DNA of 64,000 nt from the NCBI GenBank assembly GCA_963752045.1, contig CAVVWN010000008.1, forward strand, positions 930,001 to 994,000, in the 5' to 3' direction. The stretch is from DATKDF01 sp963752045. GTDB taxonomy: Bacteria; Acidobacteriota; Vicinamibacteria; Vicinamibacterales; SCN-69-37. Below the pieces are notes generated by a model, which worked only from the letters and a program-made list of their open reading frames with translations, was not told where the DNA came from and ran no database searches. The position numbers and the translations under genes were made by a program. This document shows positions 42,799-52,066 of this stretch, one piece after another. Position 1 is the first letter of the stretch, and the number at the start of each line of letters is the position of its first letter.

Positions 42799-43377
42799 AT
42801 GGTCGAACCGCAGTTGTCTCGAGAGGCCGCCTGGGAGCTCGTCACCGAGCACGTCCAGAGCGAGAGTCTGCGCAAGCATCTGCTGGCGGTCGAGGCGGCC
42901 GTGCGCGGGTACGCGCGCCTCTGGGGTGAAGACGAGGACGCGTGGGGGTTTGTCGCTCTCATCCACGACTTCGACTACGAGAAGCACCCGGACCGCGAGA
43001 ACCATCCGTATCGCGGCGTCGACATCCTCCGGGCTCGCGGGTATCCCGACTGGGTCACCCGGGCCGTGCTGTCGCACGCCGACTACACGGGCGTCAGCCG
43101 TGAGTCGCGGCTGGAGAAGACGCTTTTCGCCTGCGATGAGATGGCCGGGTTCATCACCGCGGCCGCGCTCGTGCGGCCTTCGAAGAGCGTCCTCGACCTC
43201 GAGGCGCGATCGGTCGTGAAACGGATGAAGGACAAGGCGTTTGCGCGGGCGGTGCCGCGTGAGGACCTCCGGAAGGGAGCCGAGGAACTGGGGCTTCCGC
43301 TCGACGAGCACATCGCGAACGTCATCCGGTTCCTCGGAGCCAGGGCCGACGAGCTCGGCCTGCGGGGGAGCCTGTGA
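42799..43377 (+). CDS. HD-domain metal-dependent phosphohydrolase
   Basis: This encodes a 192-residue cytoplasmic protein. The HD signature is LIHDFDYEKHP near residues 54-64, with an earlier His in RKHLLAVEAAV and later AVLSHADYTG and CDEMAGF residues completing an HD fold. This subgroup is often annotated as an HDIG-domain protein of unknown substrate. The gene sits four bases after the symporter. It may be nucleotide-directed, but nothing in the sequence fixes this. Confidence 0.85.
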   Translation: MVEPQLSREAAWELVTEHVQSESLRKHLLAVEAAVRGYARLWGEDEDAWGFVALIHDFDYEKHPDRENHPYRGVDILRARGYPDWVTRAVLSHADYTGVSRESRLEKTLFACDEMAGFITAAALVRPSKSVLDLEARSVVKRMKDKAFARAVPREDLRKGAEELGLPLDEHIANVIRFLGARADELGLRGSL

Positions 43378-43479
43378 GCGACGAGCGGGGAACCGCCGCC
43401 CGGTGCTCGTTCGTATATGGACAGGAACCTTCCCGCCAGCCGGACAGGACGGTCCGGACCCGGGGATCTTCGGTCGCGC

Positions 43480-44411
43480 ATGTCAAACGCCGTAACCCTT
43501 GAGCATGTGACCGTCGCCTACGGGTCCAATCGGGCCCTGCGGGACGTCAGCGCCGTCTTCCCGTCAGGCGCCGTGGGGCTGCTCGGCCCGAACGGCGCCG
43601 GCAAGAGCACCATGCTCAAGTCGCTGCTGGGGTTCATCCCCCCGGAGACCGGACGCCTCGAGGTGCTGGGCCTCAACGTCGCGGAGCGGCCGCTCGAGAT
43701 TCGCGGACGCCTCGGCTACATGCCCGAGACCGACGGTCACATCCCTGGCATGAACGCCGTGACGTTCGTCGCCTATTGCGGACAACTCGCCGGGCTGCCG
43801 AGGTCCGATGCCATGCAGCGGGCACACGAGGTCCTCTACTACGTGGGGCTCGGCGAGGCGCGCTACCGGAACCTGGAGACGTATTCGACGGGCATGAAGC
43901 AGCGCATCAAGCTGGCGCAGGCGCTCGTCCACGATCCGGATCTGCTCTTCCTCGACGAGCCCACCAACGGCATGGACCCGAAGGGCCGTGACGAGATGCT
44001 GGAGCTCATCCGCGACCTGGCGCACAACAAGGGCGTGAATCTGATTCTCTCGTCGCACCTGCTGCCCGACGTGGAGTACACCTGCGATCACGTGGTCGTG
44101 CTCGACAAGGGCGCGGTGGCGGCGCACGGTCCGATCGAGCAGCTGAAGGGACCGGCCGGACGGGTCTACGAAGTGCGCGTCAAGGGGGCCTGGCGCCGTT
44201 TCTGGCCGCTCTGCACGCCGCCGGGATGGAGAGTCACGAGACCGACGAGGACGTCATGCGCGTGTTCGTGCCGGGCGAGCTCGGCAGGCCGGGCGACGAC
44301 CAGCGGCGCATCTGCGAGATGGCCGTCACCAGCCAGGTGCAGGTCCGACACCTCCGCGCGAGCGTGCCGACGCTCGAAGACGTGTTCGCGCGCGCGATAG
44401 GGGAGTCATGA
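43480..44411 (+). CDS. ABC-2 exporter ATP-binding protein, C-terminus shifted by a frameshift
   Basis: The main body is a normal ABC ATPase. It has Walker A GPNGAGKSTM near residues 33-42, Q-loop YMPETDGHIPGM, signature STGMKQRIKLAQAL, Walker B LLFLDEPTNGMD and H-loop SSHLLPD. After about base 44187 the frame changes. The natural tail (FLAALHAAGMESHETDEDV to FARAIGES) continues in another frame and ends at 44411, overlapping the permease start. One missing base after VKG restores it as VKGDLAPFLAALHAAGM. This is the first gene of a four-gene ABC exporter operon. If uncorrected, the frame ends at 44400 with an Arg/Ser-rich nonsense tail. Confidence 0.85.
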
Positions 44412-45256
44412 GCCCGATTCACGACCAGAGTTACCGGCGGTACCAGGGCACCCGGCTGCCGCTTGGGCGCTCCTGGACGGTCATCGCCGGCGCCGGCATT
44501 CGTGGCATGTTCGCGAAGAAGCTGTTTCTGCTCGCTCATGGTCTTCGCCTGGATTCCGTTCATCGTCCGGGCGGTCCAGATCTACGCCGTCACGATGTAC
44601 CCGCAGGCCGGGCAGATTCTGCCCATCGACGCGAGCCTGTTCCGGGATTTCATCGAGCAGCAGGGCGTCTTCGTGTTCTTCGTCAGTGTGTACGTCGGGG
44701 CCGGCCTCATCGCGAACGACCGCCGGGCGAACGCCCTGCAGATCTATCTGTCGAAGCCGCTGCATGCGCGTCGAGTACATCGTCGGCAAGCTGGCCGTGC
44801 TCCTGTTCTTCCTGGCGACGATCACGTTGCTGCCGGCGCTGCTGCTCGTCATCGTGCAGGTCGCGTTCGCTGGCGGGATTCGGCCTGATGCGGTCGAGTC
44901 CGCAGATCGTGCCGGCTGTTCTGCTCGCGTCGCTCATCCGCATCGGCGTGGCGTCGGTCACGATGCTGGCGTTGTCGTCGCTCTCGAAGAGCGCGCGGTT
45001 CGTGGCGATCCTCTATACGGGCGTGATCTTCTTCACCGAGGCGATGTACGGCGTGCTCACCTTCATCACCGGATCGACGGCCGTGGCATGGGTGTCCATC
45101 CCGGCCAACCTCGAGCAGCTCTCGGACGCCCTGTTCCGGCTCGACCCGAGCTACGACACGCCGCTCGTCGTCGCTACGCTGGCGCTCGTCGGGGTCGTCG
45201 TCCTGTCGATCTCGGTGCTCGAGCGGCGGGTGCGCGGCGTGGAGATCGTGTCGTGA
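44408..45256 (+). pseudogene. ABC-2 exporter permease, disrupted by three single-base insertions
   Basis: The N-terminus (DQSYRRYQGTRLPLGRSW) and the C-terminus (IVPAVLLASLIRIGVASVTM onward) lie in the main frame. The middle does not: VFAWIPFIVRAVQIYAVTM is in a second frame and RVEYIVGKLAVLLFFL in a third. Extra bases at about 44534, 44763 and 44875 explain everything. Removing them joins KKLFLL-LMVFAW, SKPL-MRVEYIVGKL and AFAGG-FGLMRSSPQ into one protein with about six helices. Since the three insertions add one codon, the main frame stays open from end to end. This is probably sequence error; it is a real permease gene in the operon. Confidence 0.8.
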
Positions 45257-46179
45257 GCGAGCCCATCCTGCGGGCCGAGCACCTGTCGAAGTGGTACGGC
45301 CAGGTCATCGGCCTGAACGACGTCACCGTCAGCGTGCCGCCTGGCATCACCGGCCTGCTCGGGCCGAATGGCGCGGGCAAGAGCACGTTCATGAAGCTCA
45401 TTACCGGCCAGCTCAAACCCAGCAAGGGAGAGGTGACGGTGCTCGGCGAGCCCATCTGGGGCAATCAGGAGCTGTTCTTCCGCATCGGCTTCTGCCCGGA
45501 GCAGGACGCGTTCTACGACCGGATGACGGGACTCGAGTGGGTCACGGCCCTCGTGCGGCTCAACGGGCACACCGAGGCCGAGGCGCGGACCGCCGCCGAA
45601 CGGGCGCTCACCACCGTCGACCTGATGGACGCGGCCAACAAGCGGATCGGCGCCTACAGCAAGGGCATGCGCCAGCGCGTCAAGCTCGCGCAGGCCCTCG
45701 TGCACGATCCGGAGCTGCTCATTCTCGACGAGCCGCTCTCGGGCATGGACCCGCTCGGACGCCGCAAGACCATCCGCATGATCAGGGACTGGGCGAGGCA
45801 GGGGAAGAGCATCCTCGTCTCGAGCCACATCCTGCACGAGATCGAGTCGATGACGGCGAACATCCTGCTCATCAACAACGGCCGGATCCTCGCCGAAGGC
45901 AACGTTCATCAGATTCGGGATCTCATCGACGAGCATCCGCACACGGTCTACATCCGGGCCGACGATCCGCGGGGGCTGGCGCGCGAATTCCTGGCGCGAG
46001 CCGACGTCATCAGCCTGCGCTTCGAGCCCGGCGCCGTCGTCGTCGAGACCGGCAAGCCGGACGAGTTCTATGCGAGCCTCACCGAGCTGGTGGCGGCCGG
46101 TGCCGCCGGGACGGTCGAGGAGGTCACGTCGCCGGACGACAACCTGCAGGCCGTCTTCAAGTACCTGGTGAAGAACTGA
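45253..46179 (+). CDS. ABC-2 exporter ATP-binding protein (NatA-like)
   Basis: This encodes a 308-residue intact ATPase. It has Walker A GPNGAGKSTFM near residues 36-46, Q-loop GFCPEQDAFYDRMTGLEW, signature YSKGMRQRVKLAQAL, Walker B LLILDEPLSGMDPLGR and H-loop VSSHILHEIE. The C-terminal 80 residues are the extra domain typical of NatA/CcmA-type drug or sodium exporters (HQIRDLIDEHPHTVYIRAD). The GTG start overlaps the first permease stop; the end overlaps the second permease start. Confidence 0.93.
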   Translation: MSEPILRAEHLSKWYGQVIGLNDVTVSVPPGITGLLGPNGAGKSTFMKLITGQLKPSKGEVTVLGEPIWGNQELFFRIGFCPEQDAFYDRMTGLEWVTALVRLNGHTEAEARTAAERALTTVDLMDAANKRIGAYSKGMRQRVKLAQALVHDPELLILDEPLSGMDPLGRRKTIRMIRDWARQGKSILVSSHILHEIESMTANILLINNGRILAEGNVHQIRDLIDEHPHTVYIRADDPRGLAREFLARADVISLRFEPGAVVVETGKPDEFYASLTELVAAGAAGTVEEVTSPDDNLQAVFKYLVKN

Positions 46180-47004
46180 TGGACACGACGACGCCTGGCA
46201 TCCTGTACGCATCCCTTCGGATCTTCGAGCTGTCGCTCGGCGAGATGCTGTGGTCGCGGCGAACCGTGTTCATGGCCCTGGTCGTCGGGCTGCCCGTGTT
46301 GCTGTCGCTCGTCGTGCGCGTGCTCTTCGAGCTCGGCGCCCCGATCAACGTGGGCGGCGGCACGGCGGCCGGGCCGGTCATCTTCGGGCTGATGATGTGG
46401 GTGTTCTTCGTCCGGTTCACCGTGCCGGTGCTCGCCGTGTTCTACGGCACGTCGCTCATCGCCGATGAGGTCGAGGACAAGACCATCACCTACCTGTTCA
46501 GCCGGCCGATTCCGCGGGGGGCGGTGCTCCTCGGGAAGTACCTGGCGTACCTGGCCTGCACGGTCTTCGTCGTCCTGCCGGCCGTCGTGCTCGTGTGGCT
46601 GCTCATCGTCCCCATCCAGGGCACGCTGGGCGCCGGTTTCCTCGAACCTCCTCGTCGACCTTGGCTTGGTCGTCCTCGGGCTGACGGTCTACGGCGCCCT
46701 GTTTGCGCTGTTTGGCGCCGCGCTCAAGCGGCCGCTCCTGTCAGGCCTCGTCTTCGTGTTCGGCTGGGAGACGTTCGTCCTGCTGCTGCCCGGCTACCTG
46801 AAGCACGTGTCGGTGGCGTACTACCTGCAGGGCCTCGTGCCGCACACGATGCCGGGCACCTCGGCCGTGAGCCTCATCCAGTCCATCGTGCGAGACGTCC
46901 CGACGCTCGGCGAAAGCCTCGTGTTTCTGGGGCTGATCGAGCTGGTCTGTCTCTGGCTGGCGACCCGGACGGTGGCCAGGCGGGAGTATGTGCTCGAGCA
47001 ATGA
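46179..47004 (+). pseudogene. ABC-2 exporter permease, one frameshift near 46640
   Basis: The N-terminal half runs MDTTTPGILYASLRIFEL through TYLFSRPIPRGAVLLGKYLA and VFVVLPAVVLVWLL. It leaves frame after GTLGAGF. The rest (NLLVDLGLVVLGLTVYGALF to TVARREYVLEQ) is in the next frame and ends at 47004. Removing one C in TTTCCTCG at 46638-46645 restores a continuous protein of about 275 residues with six helices. It completes the four-gene ABC exporter. Its ATG overlaps the ATPase stop. Confidence 0.82.
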
Positions 47005-47024
47005 GCCGGGGAGTGAGCCCGGCG

Positions 47025-47053
47025 GGAACCCGGTTTGGCCAGATTCGTATAAT
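47025..47053 (+). promoter_or_regulatory. Candidate promoter for the gene at 47074 (ECF-like GGAAC/CGT or TATAAT)
   Basis: A GGAACC (47025-47030) lies 15 bases before CGTATAAT (47046-47053). GGAAC with about 16 bases to CGT is the pattern used by many ECF sigma factors. The same segment contains a perfect TATAAT (47048-47053). The two readings cannot be separated by sequence alone. Confidence 0.45.
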
Positions 47054-47073
47054 CGACTGAGAGGTCACACGTT

Positions 47074-48069
47074 ATGAATGCACGCACCCGGGGGTTCTTC
47101 GCTGTTTCCGCTGTCGTGATCATGGTCGGTCTGGGCGTTGGCCTGTTGGCCTACTACAACGCGGGCGCTCCGCTTGGCGCCTCGACGGCAGGACCGGTCG
47201 AGCTCTCCTACGTGCCGGCCGACGCGTCGGCGGTCGCCTACGCCAACGTGCGGGACATCATGAGCTCGGAATTCCGCCAGAAGCTGCAGCAGGTGCTGCC
47301 GACTGGCGAGGAGCGCGACAAGATTGAATCCGAGCTGGGCCTCGACTTCGAGCGCGACATCGACTCGCTCGTGGTCGGCATGTCGCTTGGCGACACGGTC
47401 GAGAAAGAGGGCATCGTGCTCGTGCGGGGCCGCCTCGACTACACCAGGATTGAAGGACTCGCCAACGAGCATGGAGCGGTTGCCGAGGAGTATCGCGGCA
47501 AGCGGCTTTATGTGAGCCCGCTCAATCCGGATCGGGACCATCCCGAACAGCAGGTGGGTTTCGCGCTGCTCGAGGGCGACCTGGTGGCGCTGGGGCCCAA
47601 GGCCACCCTGCACCGGGCCATCGATGCGGCTGCCTCGCGTGAGAACGTCACGGGCAACGCCGACATGATGCGCTTCATCAACACGATCGATCCCACGAGC
47701 AATGCATGGATCGTCGGGCACTTCGATGCCGTGTCCCAGAGCGCCTCCCTCCCGGCCGAGGTGCGCGACCGCATTCCTCCGGTTCAGTGGATTGCCGCGA
47801 GCGCGAGGATGAACGGTGGTTTGGCGGCGACCTTGAGCGCCGAGACCCGTGACGAGCAGGCCGGCGAACAGCTGCGCGATGTCGTTCGCGGCGCCCTGGC
47901 GGCCGCTCAGCTCATGGTCGGTCAGGACGCGCGGCTCGATGCCCTGGTCAAGACCGTTCAGGTCGCCGGTGCAGGAAACGCCGTCACCATCACCTTCACC
48001 GTGCCCGTCGAGGTGCTCGACATGATCAACGGCATCGCCGCGATGCAGAAGCTCGCGACGGACCGTTAG
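47074..48069 (+). CDS. Membrane-anchored protein of unknown function
   Basis: This encodes 331 residues. A single N-terminal helix (FFAVSAVVIMVGLGVGLLAYY) anchors an outer domain that begins VELSYVPADASAVAYANVRD. Phrases such as DSLVVGMSLGDTVEKEGIVL and GFALLEGDLVALGPKATLHR are predicted alternating beta strands and helices. I recall similar predicted proteins in Acidobacteriota with no assigned function. It has its own promoter candidate just upstream and a strong terminator just downstream, so it is a single-gene unit. Confidence 0.7.
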   Translation: MNARTRGFFAVSAVVIMVGLGVGLLAYYNAGAPLGASTAGPVELSYVPADASAVAYANVRDIMSSEFRQKLQQVLPTGEERDKIESELGLDFERDIDSLVVGMSLGDTVEKEGIVLVRGRLDYTRIEGLANEHGAVAEEYRGKRLYVSPLNPDRDHPEQQVGFALLEGDLVALGPKATLHRAIDAAASRENVTGNADMMRFINTIDPTSNAWIVGHFDAVSQSASLPAEVRDRIPPVQWIAASARMNGGLAATLSAETRDEQAGEQLRDVVRGALAAAQLMVGQDARLDALVKTVQVAGAGNAVTITFTVPVEVLDMINGIAAMQKLATDR

Positions 48070-48099
48070 ACCCGGCCAGAACGATCGTCCATACACCCG

Positions 48100-48132
48100 A
48101 AGGGCGAGCTGCACGGCAGCTCGCCCTTTTTT
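48100..48132 (+). terminator. Intrinsic terminator after the gene at 47074
   Basis: An 11-base-pair GC-rich stem (GGGCGAGCTGC and GCAGCTCGCCC) with the three-base loop ACG is followed by six T residues at 48127-48132. It is preceded by AA that can pair with the first T residues. This is the clearest terminator in the window. Confidence 0.92.
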
Positions 48133-48168
48133 CTTTGGTCCCGTCGCGCTTTGCTAGACTGCTCGTCG

Positions 48169-49374
48169 ATGTCGCTTCCTGATGTGTTCCTCGTGGGCGC
48201 CGCCCGCACGCCCATCGGCCGCTACGGCGGCACACTCGCGAAAGTCCACCCGGCGGAGCTGGGCGCCCGGGCGGCCGTCACGGCCCTCGATCGCGCCACG
48301 CTGCCGCTCGAGGCTGTCGACGAGCTGATCTTCGGTCACGCCCGGCAGGCCGGGTCCGGGCCGAACCCCGCGCGGCAGGTCGTGCGCCGGGCAGGCCTGC
48401 CTGACACGGTGCCCGCGCAGACCATCAACCAGGCCTGTGCCTCCGGTCTGCAGGCGGTGGCGCTCGGCGCGCAGGCCATCGTGCTCGGCCAATCCAACGT
48501 GGTCGTCGCCGGCGGCATGGAGTCGATGAGCCGCATGCCGCATTTTCTCGAGAGCGACGACGCGCGGTGGGGACACCGGATGGGAGACTTCCGGCTGGTC
48601 GACGCCATGTACCGCGACGGGTTCCTGTGCCCGCTTTCCGGTCTCATCATGGGCCAGACGGCCGAGATCCTCGCAAGGCAGTATGGAATCACGCGCGACG
48701 AGTCAGACGCGTTCGCGCTGGAGAGCCAGCGCCGGGCCGGTGCCGCCATCGAAGCCGGGCGGTTCCACGAGGAAATCGTCGCGACCGAGGGGGCCGACGC
48801 CAGGGGCCGTCCGGTGACGCTCGACGCCGACGAGCATCCGAGACCGGCAACGACCATCGAGCAGCTCCGGAAACTGCCCCTCGTCTTCGAGCCGGTCGAC
48901 GGGCAGGCCGGCATCATCACCGCCGGCACGTCGTCGGGAATCACCGACGGAGCGGCATCGGTGGTGCTGGCAAGCGGGGAGGCCGTGAAGCGGCACGGTC
49001 TCGAGCCTCTTGCCCGGGTCGTCGGCTGGGCCACTGCTGGAGTCGATCCCCGGGTGATGGGCATCGGCCCGGTGCCTGCTGTGCGGAAGCTACTGGCGAG
49101 CACCGGGCGGACTCTCGGCGACTTCGACCTGGTCGAGCTCAACGAAGCGTTTGCCCCGCAGGTGCTTGCGGTCCTGCGCGACCTGCCGATCGATCCGGAG
49201 CGTCTCAACGTGAACGGCGGGGCGATCGCGCTGGGTCATCCGATTGGCTGTACGGGCACCCGGATACTCGTGACGCTGCTGTACGAAATGGTGCGCCGGA
49301 ACGTCCGACGGGGGCTTGCGACGCTCTGTGTCAGCGGCGGCCTCGGCATGGCGATGGCCATTGAGCGCGATTGA
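48169..49374 (+). CDS. Acetyl-CoA C-acetyltransferase (thiolase)
   Basis: This encodes a 401-residue thiolase that either condenses two acetyl-CoA or cleaves 3-ketoacyl-CoA. The acyl-accepting Cys is in NQACASGLQA near residue 91. The active-site His is in NVNGGAIALGHPIGCTG and the second Cys in LATLCVSGGLG. GGMESMSRMPH is also typical. Length and motifs match AtoB/PhaA-like enzymes. The start is an ATG at 48169, about 37 bases after the terminator. Confidence 0.93.
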   Translation: MSLPDVFLVGAARTPIGRYGGTLAKVHPAELGARAAVTALDRATLPLEAVDELIFGHARQAGSGPNPARQVVRRAGLPDTVPAQTINQACASGLQAVALGAQAIVLGQSNVVVAGGMESMSRMPHFLESDDARWGHRMGDFRLVDAMYRDGFLCPLSGLIMGQTAEILARQYGITRDESDAFALESQRRAGAAIEAGRFHEEIVATEGADARGRPVTLDADEHPRPATTIEQLRKLPLVFEPVDGQAGIITAGTSSGITDGAASVVLASGEAVKRHGLEPLARVVGWATAGVDPRVMGIGPVPAVRKLLASTGRTLGDFDLVELNEAFAPQVLAVLRDLPIDPERLNVNGGAIALGHPIGCTGTRILVTLLYEMVRRNVRRGLATLCVSGGLGMAMAIERD

Positions 49375-49452
49375 GTCGCGGACCGGGCGACAAGGTACAG
49401 CGCGCCCGATGGGCCCTGTAGGCCGGCCGGTGGCGCAGAGGAGAACAGCCAG

Positions 49453-50650
49453 GTGACGGACGTGTTCATCGTTGGCGGTGCGCGAACGCCGATGGCCGAG
49501 TACGCCGGCGCGCTCAAGGACGTCTCCGCAATCGACCTCGGCGCGCGGGCGGCTCAGGCGGCCTTCGTGAAGGCCGGCGTCAGCCCTGAGTGGGTCGATC
49601 ACGCCGTGATCGGCAACGTCATGCAGACGAGCCGCGACGCAGTCTACGGCGCACGGCACGTGGCCCTCAAGGCCGGTGTGCCGATTGAGGTGCCGGCGCT
49701 CACCGTGAATCGGCTGTGCGGCTCCGGCATTCAGGCGGCCATCTCCGGTGCGCAGTTGCTGCAGCTCGGCGAGGCCGACGTCGTGCTCACCGGCGGCATC
49801 GAGAGCATGAGTCAGGCTCCGCACGTGATCCGGGGCCTGCGGTCGGGCCTCAAGCTCAACCAGGGCAGGCTCGAGGACTCGCTCTACGAGGCTCTGCTGG
49901 ACCCGGTACTGCGGGCTCCTGATGGCCGAGACGGCCGAAAAGTGCGCGGCCCGGTACGGGGTCTCGCGTGACGAGCAGGACGCGTACGCGCTCAGGAGCC
50001 AGCAGGCGGCCGCTGCGGCCTGGGCATCGGGCCGGTTCGCCGACGAGGTCGTCCCGGTCGAGATCAGGACCCGGCGCGGCACGACGACCGTCGACCGCGA
50101 CGATCATCTCAGGCCGGATACCACGCTCGACGACCTTGCGCGGCTGTCCGCGGCGTTCTCGACAGACGGGACGGTCACGGCCGGTAACGCCAGTGGCATA
50201 GTCGACGGGGGCGCTGCGCTGATTCTGGCGTCCGAACGGGCCGTGAAGGAGCGGAAACTCACGCCCCTTGCCCGGCTGGTCGCGTGGGCCTGCGTCGGCG
50301 TCGATCCGGCCTACATGGGCATGGGGCCGGCGCCGGCGACGCGTCAGGTGCTCGACCGGTGCGGACTGTCGCTCGGAGATCTCGACCTCATCGAGGTCAA
50401 CGAGGCGTTCGCGGGCCAGTACCTCGCCGTGGAGCGGGAACTGGGGCTCGATCGCGAGCGGACGAACGTCAACGGGGGCGCGATCGCGCTCGGGCATCCC
50501 CTCGGGATGACCGGCACGCGGCTGTTGCTGACGCTCACGCTCGAGTTGGGCCGCCGCGGCGGTCGCTATGGCCTGGCCGCGGCGTGCATCGGTGGCGGGC
50601 AGGGGATCGCGGCGGTCGTCGAGCGGCTGCAGGCAGGGGGACCGGCCTGA
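49453..50650 (+). pseudogene. Second thiolase, split by one extra base at about 49905
   Basis: The first part (VGGARTPMAEYAGALKDVSA to LNQGRLEDSLYEALLDP) contains the acyl-accepting Cys in NRLCGSGIQA. After DP the frame changes and the rest begins MAETAEKCAARYGVSRDEQD. It includes the His motif GGAIALGHPLGMTG and ACIGGGQG. The text CCCGGTACTGC at 49902-49912 becomes CCGTACTGC if one G is removed, restoring the conserved DPYCGLLMAETAEKC. The repaired protein has about 398 residues and all catalytic residues. Start GTG at 49453. Confidence 0.85.
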
Positions 50651-50677
50651 CGCGAGGCGCCGGCGCGGAGAGATGAC

Positions 50678-50803
50678 ATGGCAATCCAGTCAGTGGGCGT
50701 GCTCGGCTGCGGGCTGATGGGCTCGGGAATCGCCCAGGTGTCGGCGGCCGCCGGCGACCAGCACACGGAGAAGGGCAGAGGTATCGACCGATGCAGGAGA
50801 TGA
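50678..50803 (+). pseudogene. N-terminal remnant of a 3-hydroxyacyl-CoA dehydrogenase
   Basis: A 41-codon open frame begins MAIQSVGVLGCGLMGSGIAQ, the NAD-binding start of 3-hydroxybutyryl-CoA dehydrogenases (GxGxxG). It runs only to AAAG before unrelated sequence (DQHTEKGRGIDRCRR) and a stop. A normal protein would be about 280 residues. It directly follows the thiolase and ends 13 bases into folE. This looks like a deletion of about 240 codons, or an assembly join; no insertion sequence or inverted repeat marks the junction. Confidence 0.7.
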
Positions 50804-51393
50804 TCCGGCGCCTGCTGGCAGAGCTCGGTGAGGACGTGGATCGGGAAGGGCTCAGAGAGACACCCCGGCGGGTCGACAAGTCCCTGCGGTTTCTCACGAG
50901 CGGGTATCGCACCGACATCGACGAGCTCGTCAACGACGCCCTGTTCGCCGTTGACTACAACGAGATGGTGATCGTCCGGGACATCGATCTGTACAGCTTG
51001 TGCGAGCACCATCTACTGCCGTTCTTCGGCAAATGCCACGTGGCCTACGTGCCGGATGGCCGGGTGATCGGGCTCAGCAAGATTCCGCGCATCGTCGACG
51101 CCTTCGCCAGGCGTCTGCAGGTGCAGGAACGACTCACTCTGCAGGTCGCGCGCACGATCCATGAGAAGGTTCGGCCCCTTGGTGTGGCCGTGGTCATTGA
51201 GGCCACGCACCTCTGCATGGCCATGCGCGGTGTCGAGAAGCAGAACTCCGTCACCGTGACGAGTGCCATGCTCGGGGTCTTTCAGGATGACGCCAGGACA
51301 CGGTCCGAGTTCCTCGGGCTGATCCGCCGCCCGGGCGGTCAGACCGGTACGTCGCCGCCGAGCGGCTCGGCGGCGGAAAGTGGCGGCGGCTGA
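50791..51393 (+). CDS. folE: GTP cyclohydrolase I
   Basis: This encodes 200 residues of the first enzyme of tetrahydrofolate (and pterin) synthesis, making dihydroneopterin triphosphate from GTP. Motifs are EGLRETPRRVDKS near residues 19-31, SLCEHHLLPFFGKCH with the zinc ligands, GLSKIPRIVDAFARRLQVQE and CMAMRGVEKQNSVTVTSAML. The Ser/Gly-rich tail after residue 180 is outside the fold. The ATG at 50791 lies within the dehydrogenase remnant, so the promoter of folE may be the thiolase operon or a new one created by the deletion. Confidence 0.95.
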   Translation: MQEMIRRLLAELGEDVDREGLRETPRRVDKSLRFLTSGYRTDIDELVNDALFAVDYNEMVIVRDIDLYSLCEHHLLPFFGKCHVAYVPDGRVIGLSKIPRIVDAFARRLQVQERLTLQVARTIHEKVRPLGVAVVIEATHLCMAMRGVEKQNSVTVTSAMLGVFQDDARTRSEFLGLIRRPGGQTGTSPPSGSAAESGGG

Positions 51394-51427
51394 GTGCCAC
51401 CCGCCCGGGAGATGAGGGCGAGTGTCT

Positions 51428-51433
51428 TATACT
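51428..51433 (+). promoter_or_regulatory. Possible -10 box for the gene at 51443
   Basis: TATACT, with TGT just before it, lies ten bases upstream of the ATG at 51443. Transcripts from it would have almost no leader. Confidence 0.25.
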
Positions 51434-51442
51434 CGGAAGACC

Positions 51443-52066
51443 ATGCCAAGCCAGCGAGTCATTGCGTGTGCGGCCGCGCTTGTCGCAGGGGTCGTAGCCC
51501 TCCCGGCTGCTCAGACACAACCGGCCCGCGTGGGCCGCGGCCTGGTGTCGACCGACGTTCGCTGCGCCGCCGATCTCGGCATGGGAGACAAGAGCGGGCG
51601 CCGATTCTGCGATGTCTTCGTGGCGCGCACGCCCATCGAGAGCGTTGCGCTCGTGATTCCACCGCACACGGGCCCTGCAACGCTGCGGTTCGATCTGCAC
51701 AACCGCTTCGTCGTGGCCGACGCGACGCGCCCGCCGGCCGAAGCATTCGAGCGCCATGCGGCCCTCGTGGCCGTGGTGTCGGGCACGGGTGACGAGATCG
51801 TGCGCGCTGCCGTGACCCGCGAGTACCGCACGATCGAAGACCTGTTCGACCGGATCACCGGCGGGGGGCGCGGCGTGGCGCCGAAGGCCGTGGCTCCGGG
51901 AGGCCCCGAACCTGTGGTGGCCATCATTCCCGACGGCGTCAGTTCGCTCGGCATCATCGGCGTCAGCGTCGAGCGCGTGTCGGCGAAGGGCCGCGAAGTG
52001 TTCGACAGTCCTGGCCGGCCGGTCGCGCTCGCCAGCAACTTCCGCATCGAGTACATACCGCAATGA
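51443..52066 (+). CDS. Secreted protein of unknown function
   Basis: This encodes 207 residues with a signal peptide (VIACAAALVAGVVALPAAQT). The mature part has a beta-rich core with TDVRCAADLGMGDKSGRRFC, whose two Cys may pair, and VALVIPPHTGPATLRFDLHN. No family is recognised. The ATG at 51443 is chosen because it starts directly before the signal peptide. The stop overlaps the YpdA-like gene start by four bases, suggesting a shared transcript. Confidence 0.65.
   Translation: MPSQRVIACAAALVAGVVALPAAQTQPARVGRGLVSTDVRCAADLGMGDKSGRRFCDVFVARTPIESVALVIPPHTGPATLRFDLHNRFVVADATRPPAEAFERHAALVAVVSGTGDEIVRAAVTREYRTIEDLFDRITGGGRGVAPKAVAPGGPEPVVAIIPDGVSSLGIIGVSVERVSAKGREVFDSPGRPVALASNFRIEYIPQ

Noticed and set aside
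43451..43460. Palindrome GGTCCGGACC before the ABC exporter operon
   Set aside because: Ten-base GC palindromes are common by chance at this composition and nothing else supports an operator.
50740..50800. Insertion-sequence footprint at the dehydrogenase remnant
   Set aside because: I looked for inverted repeats and short target duplications around the junction and saw none, so a deletion or assembly join is simpler.
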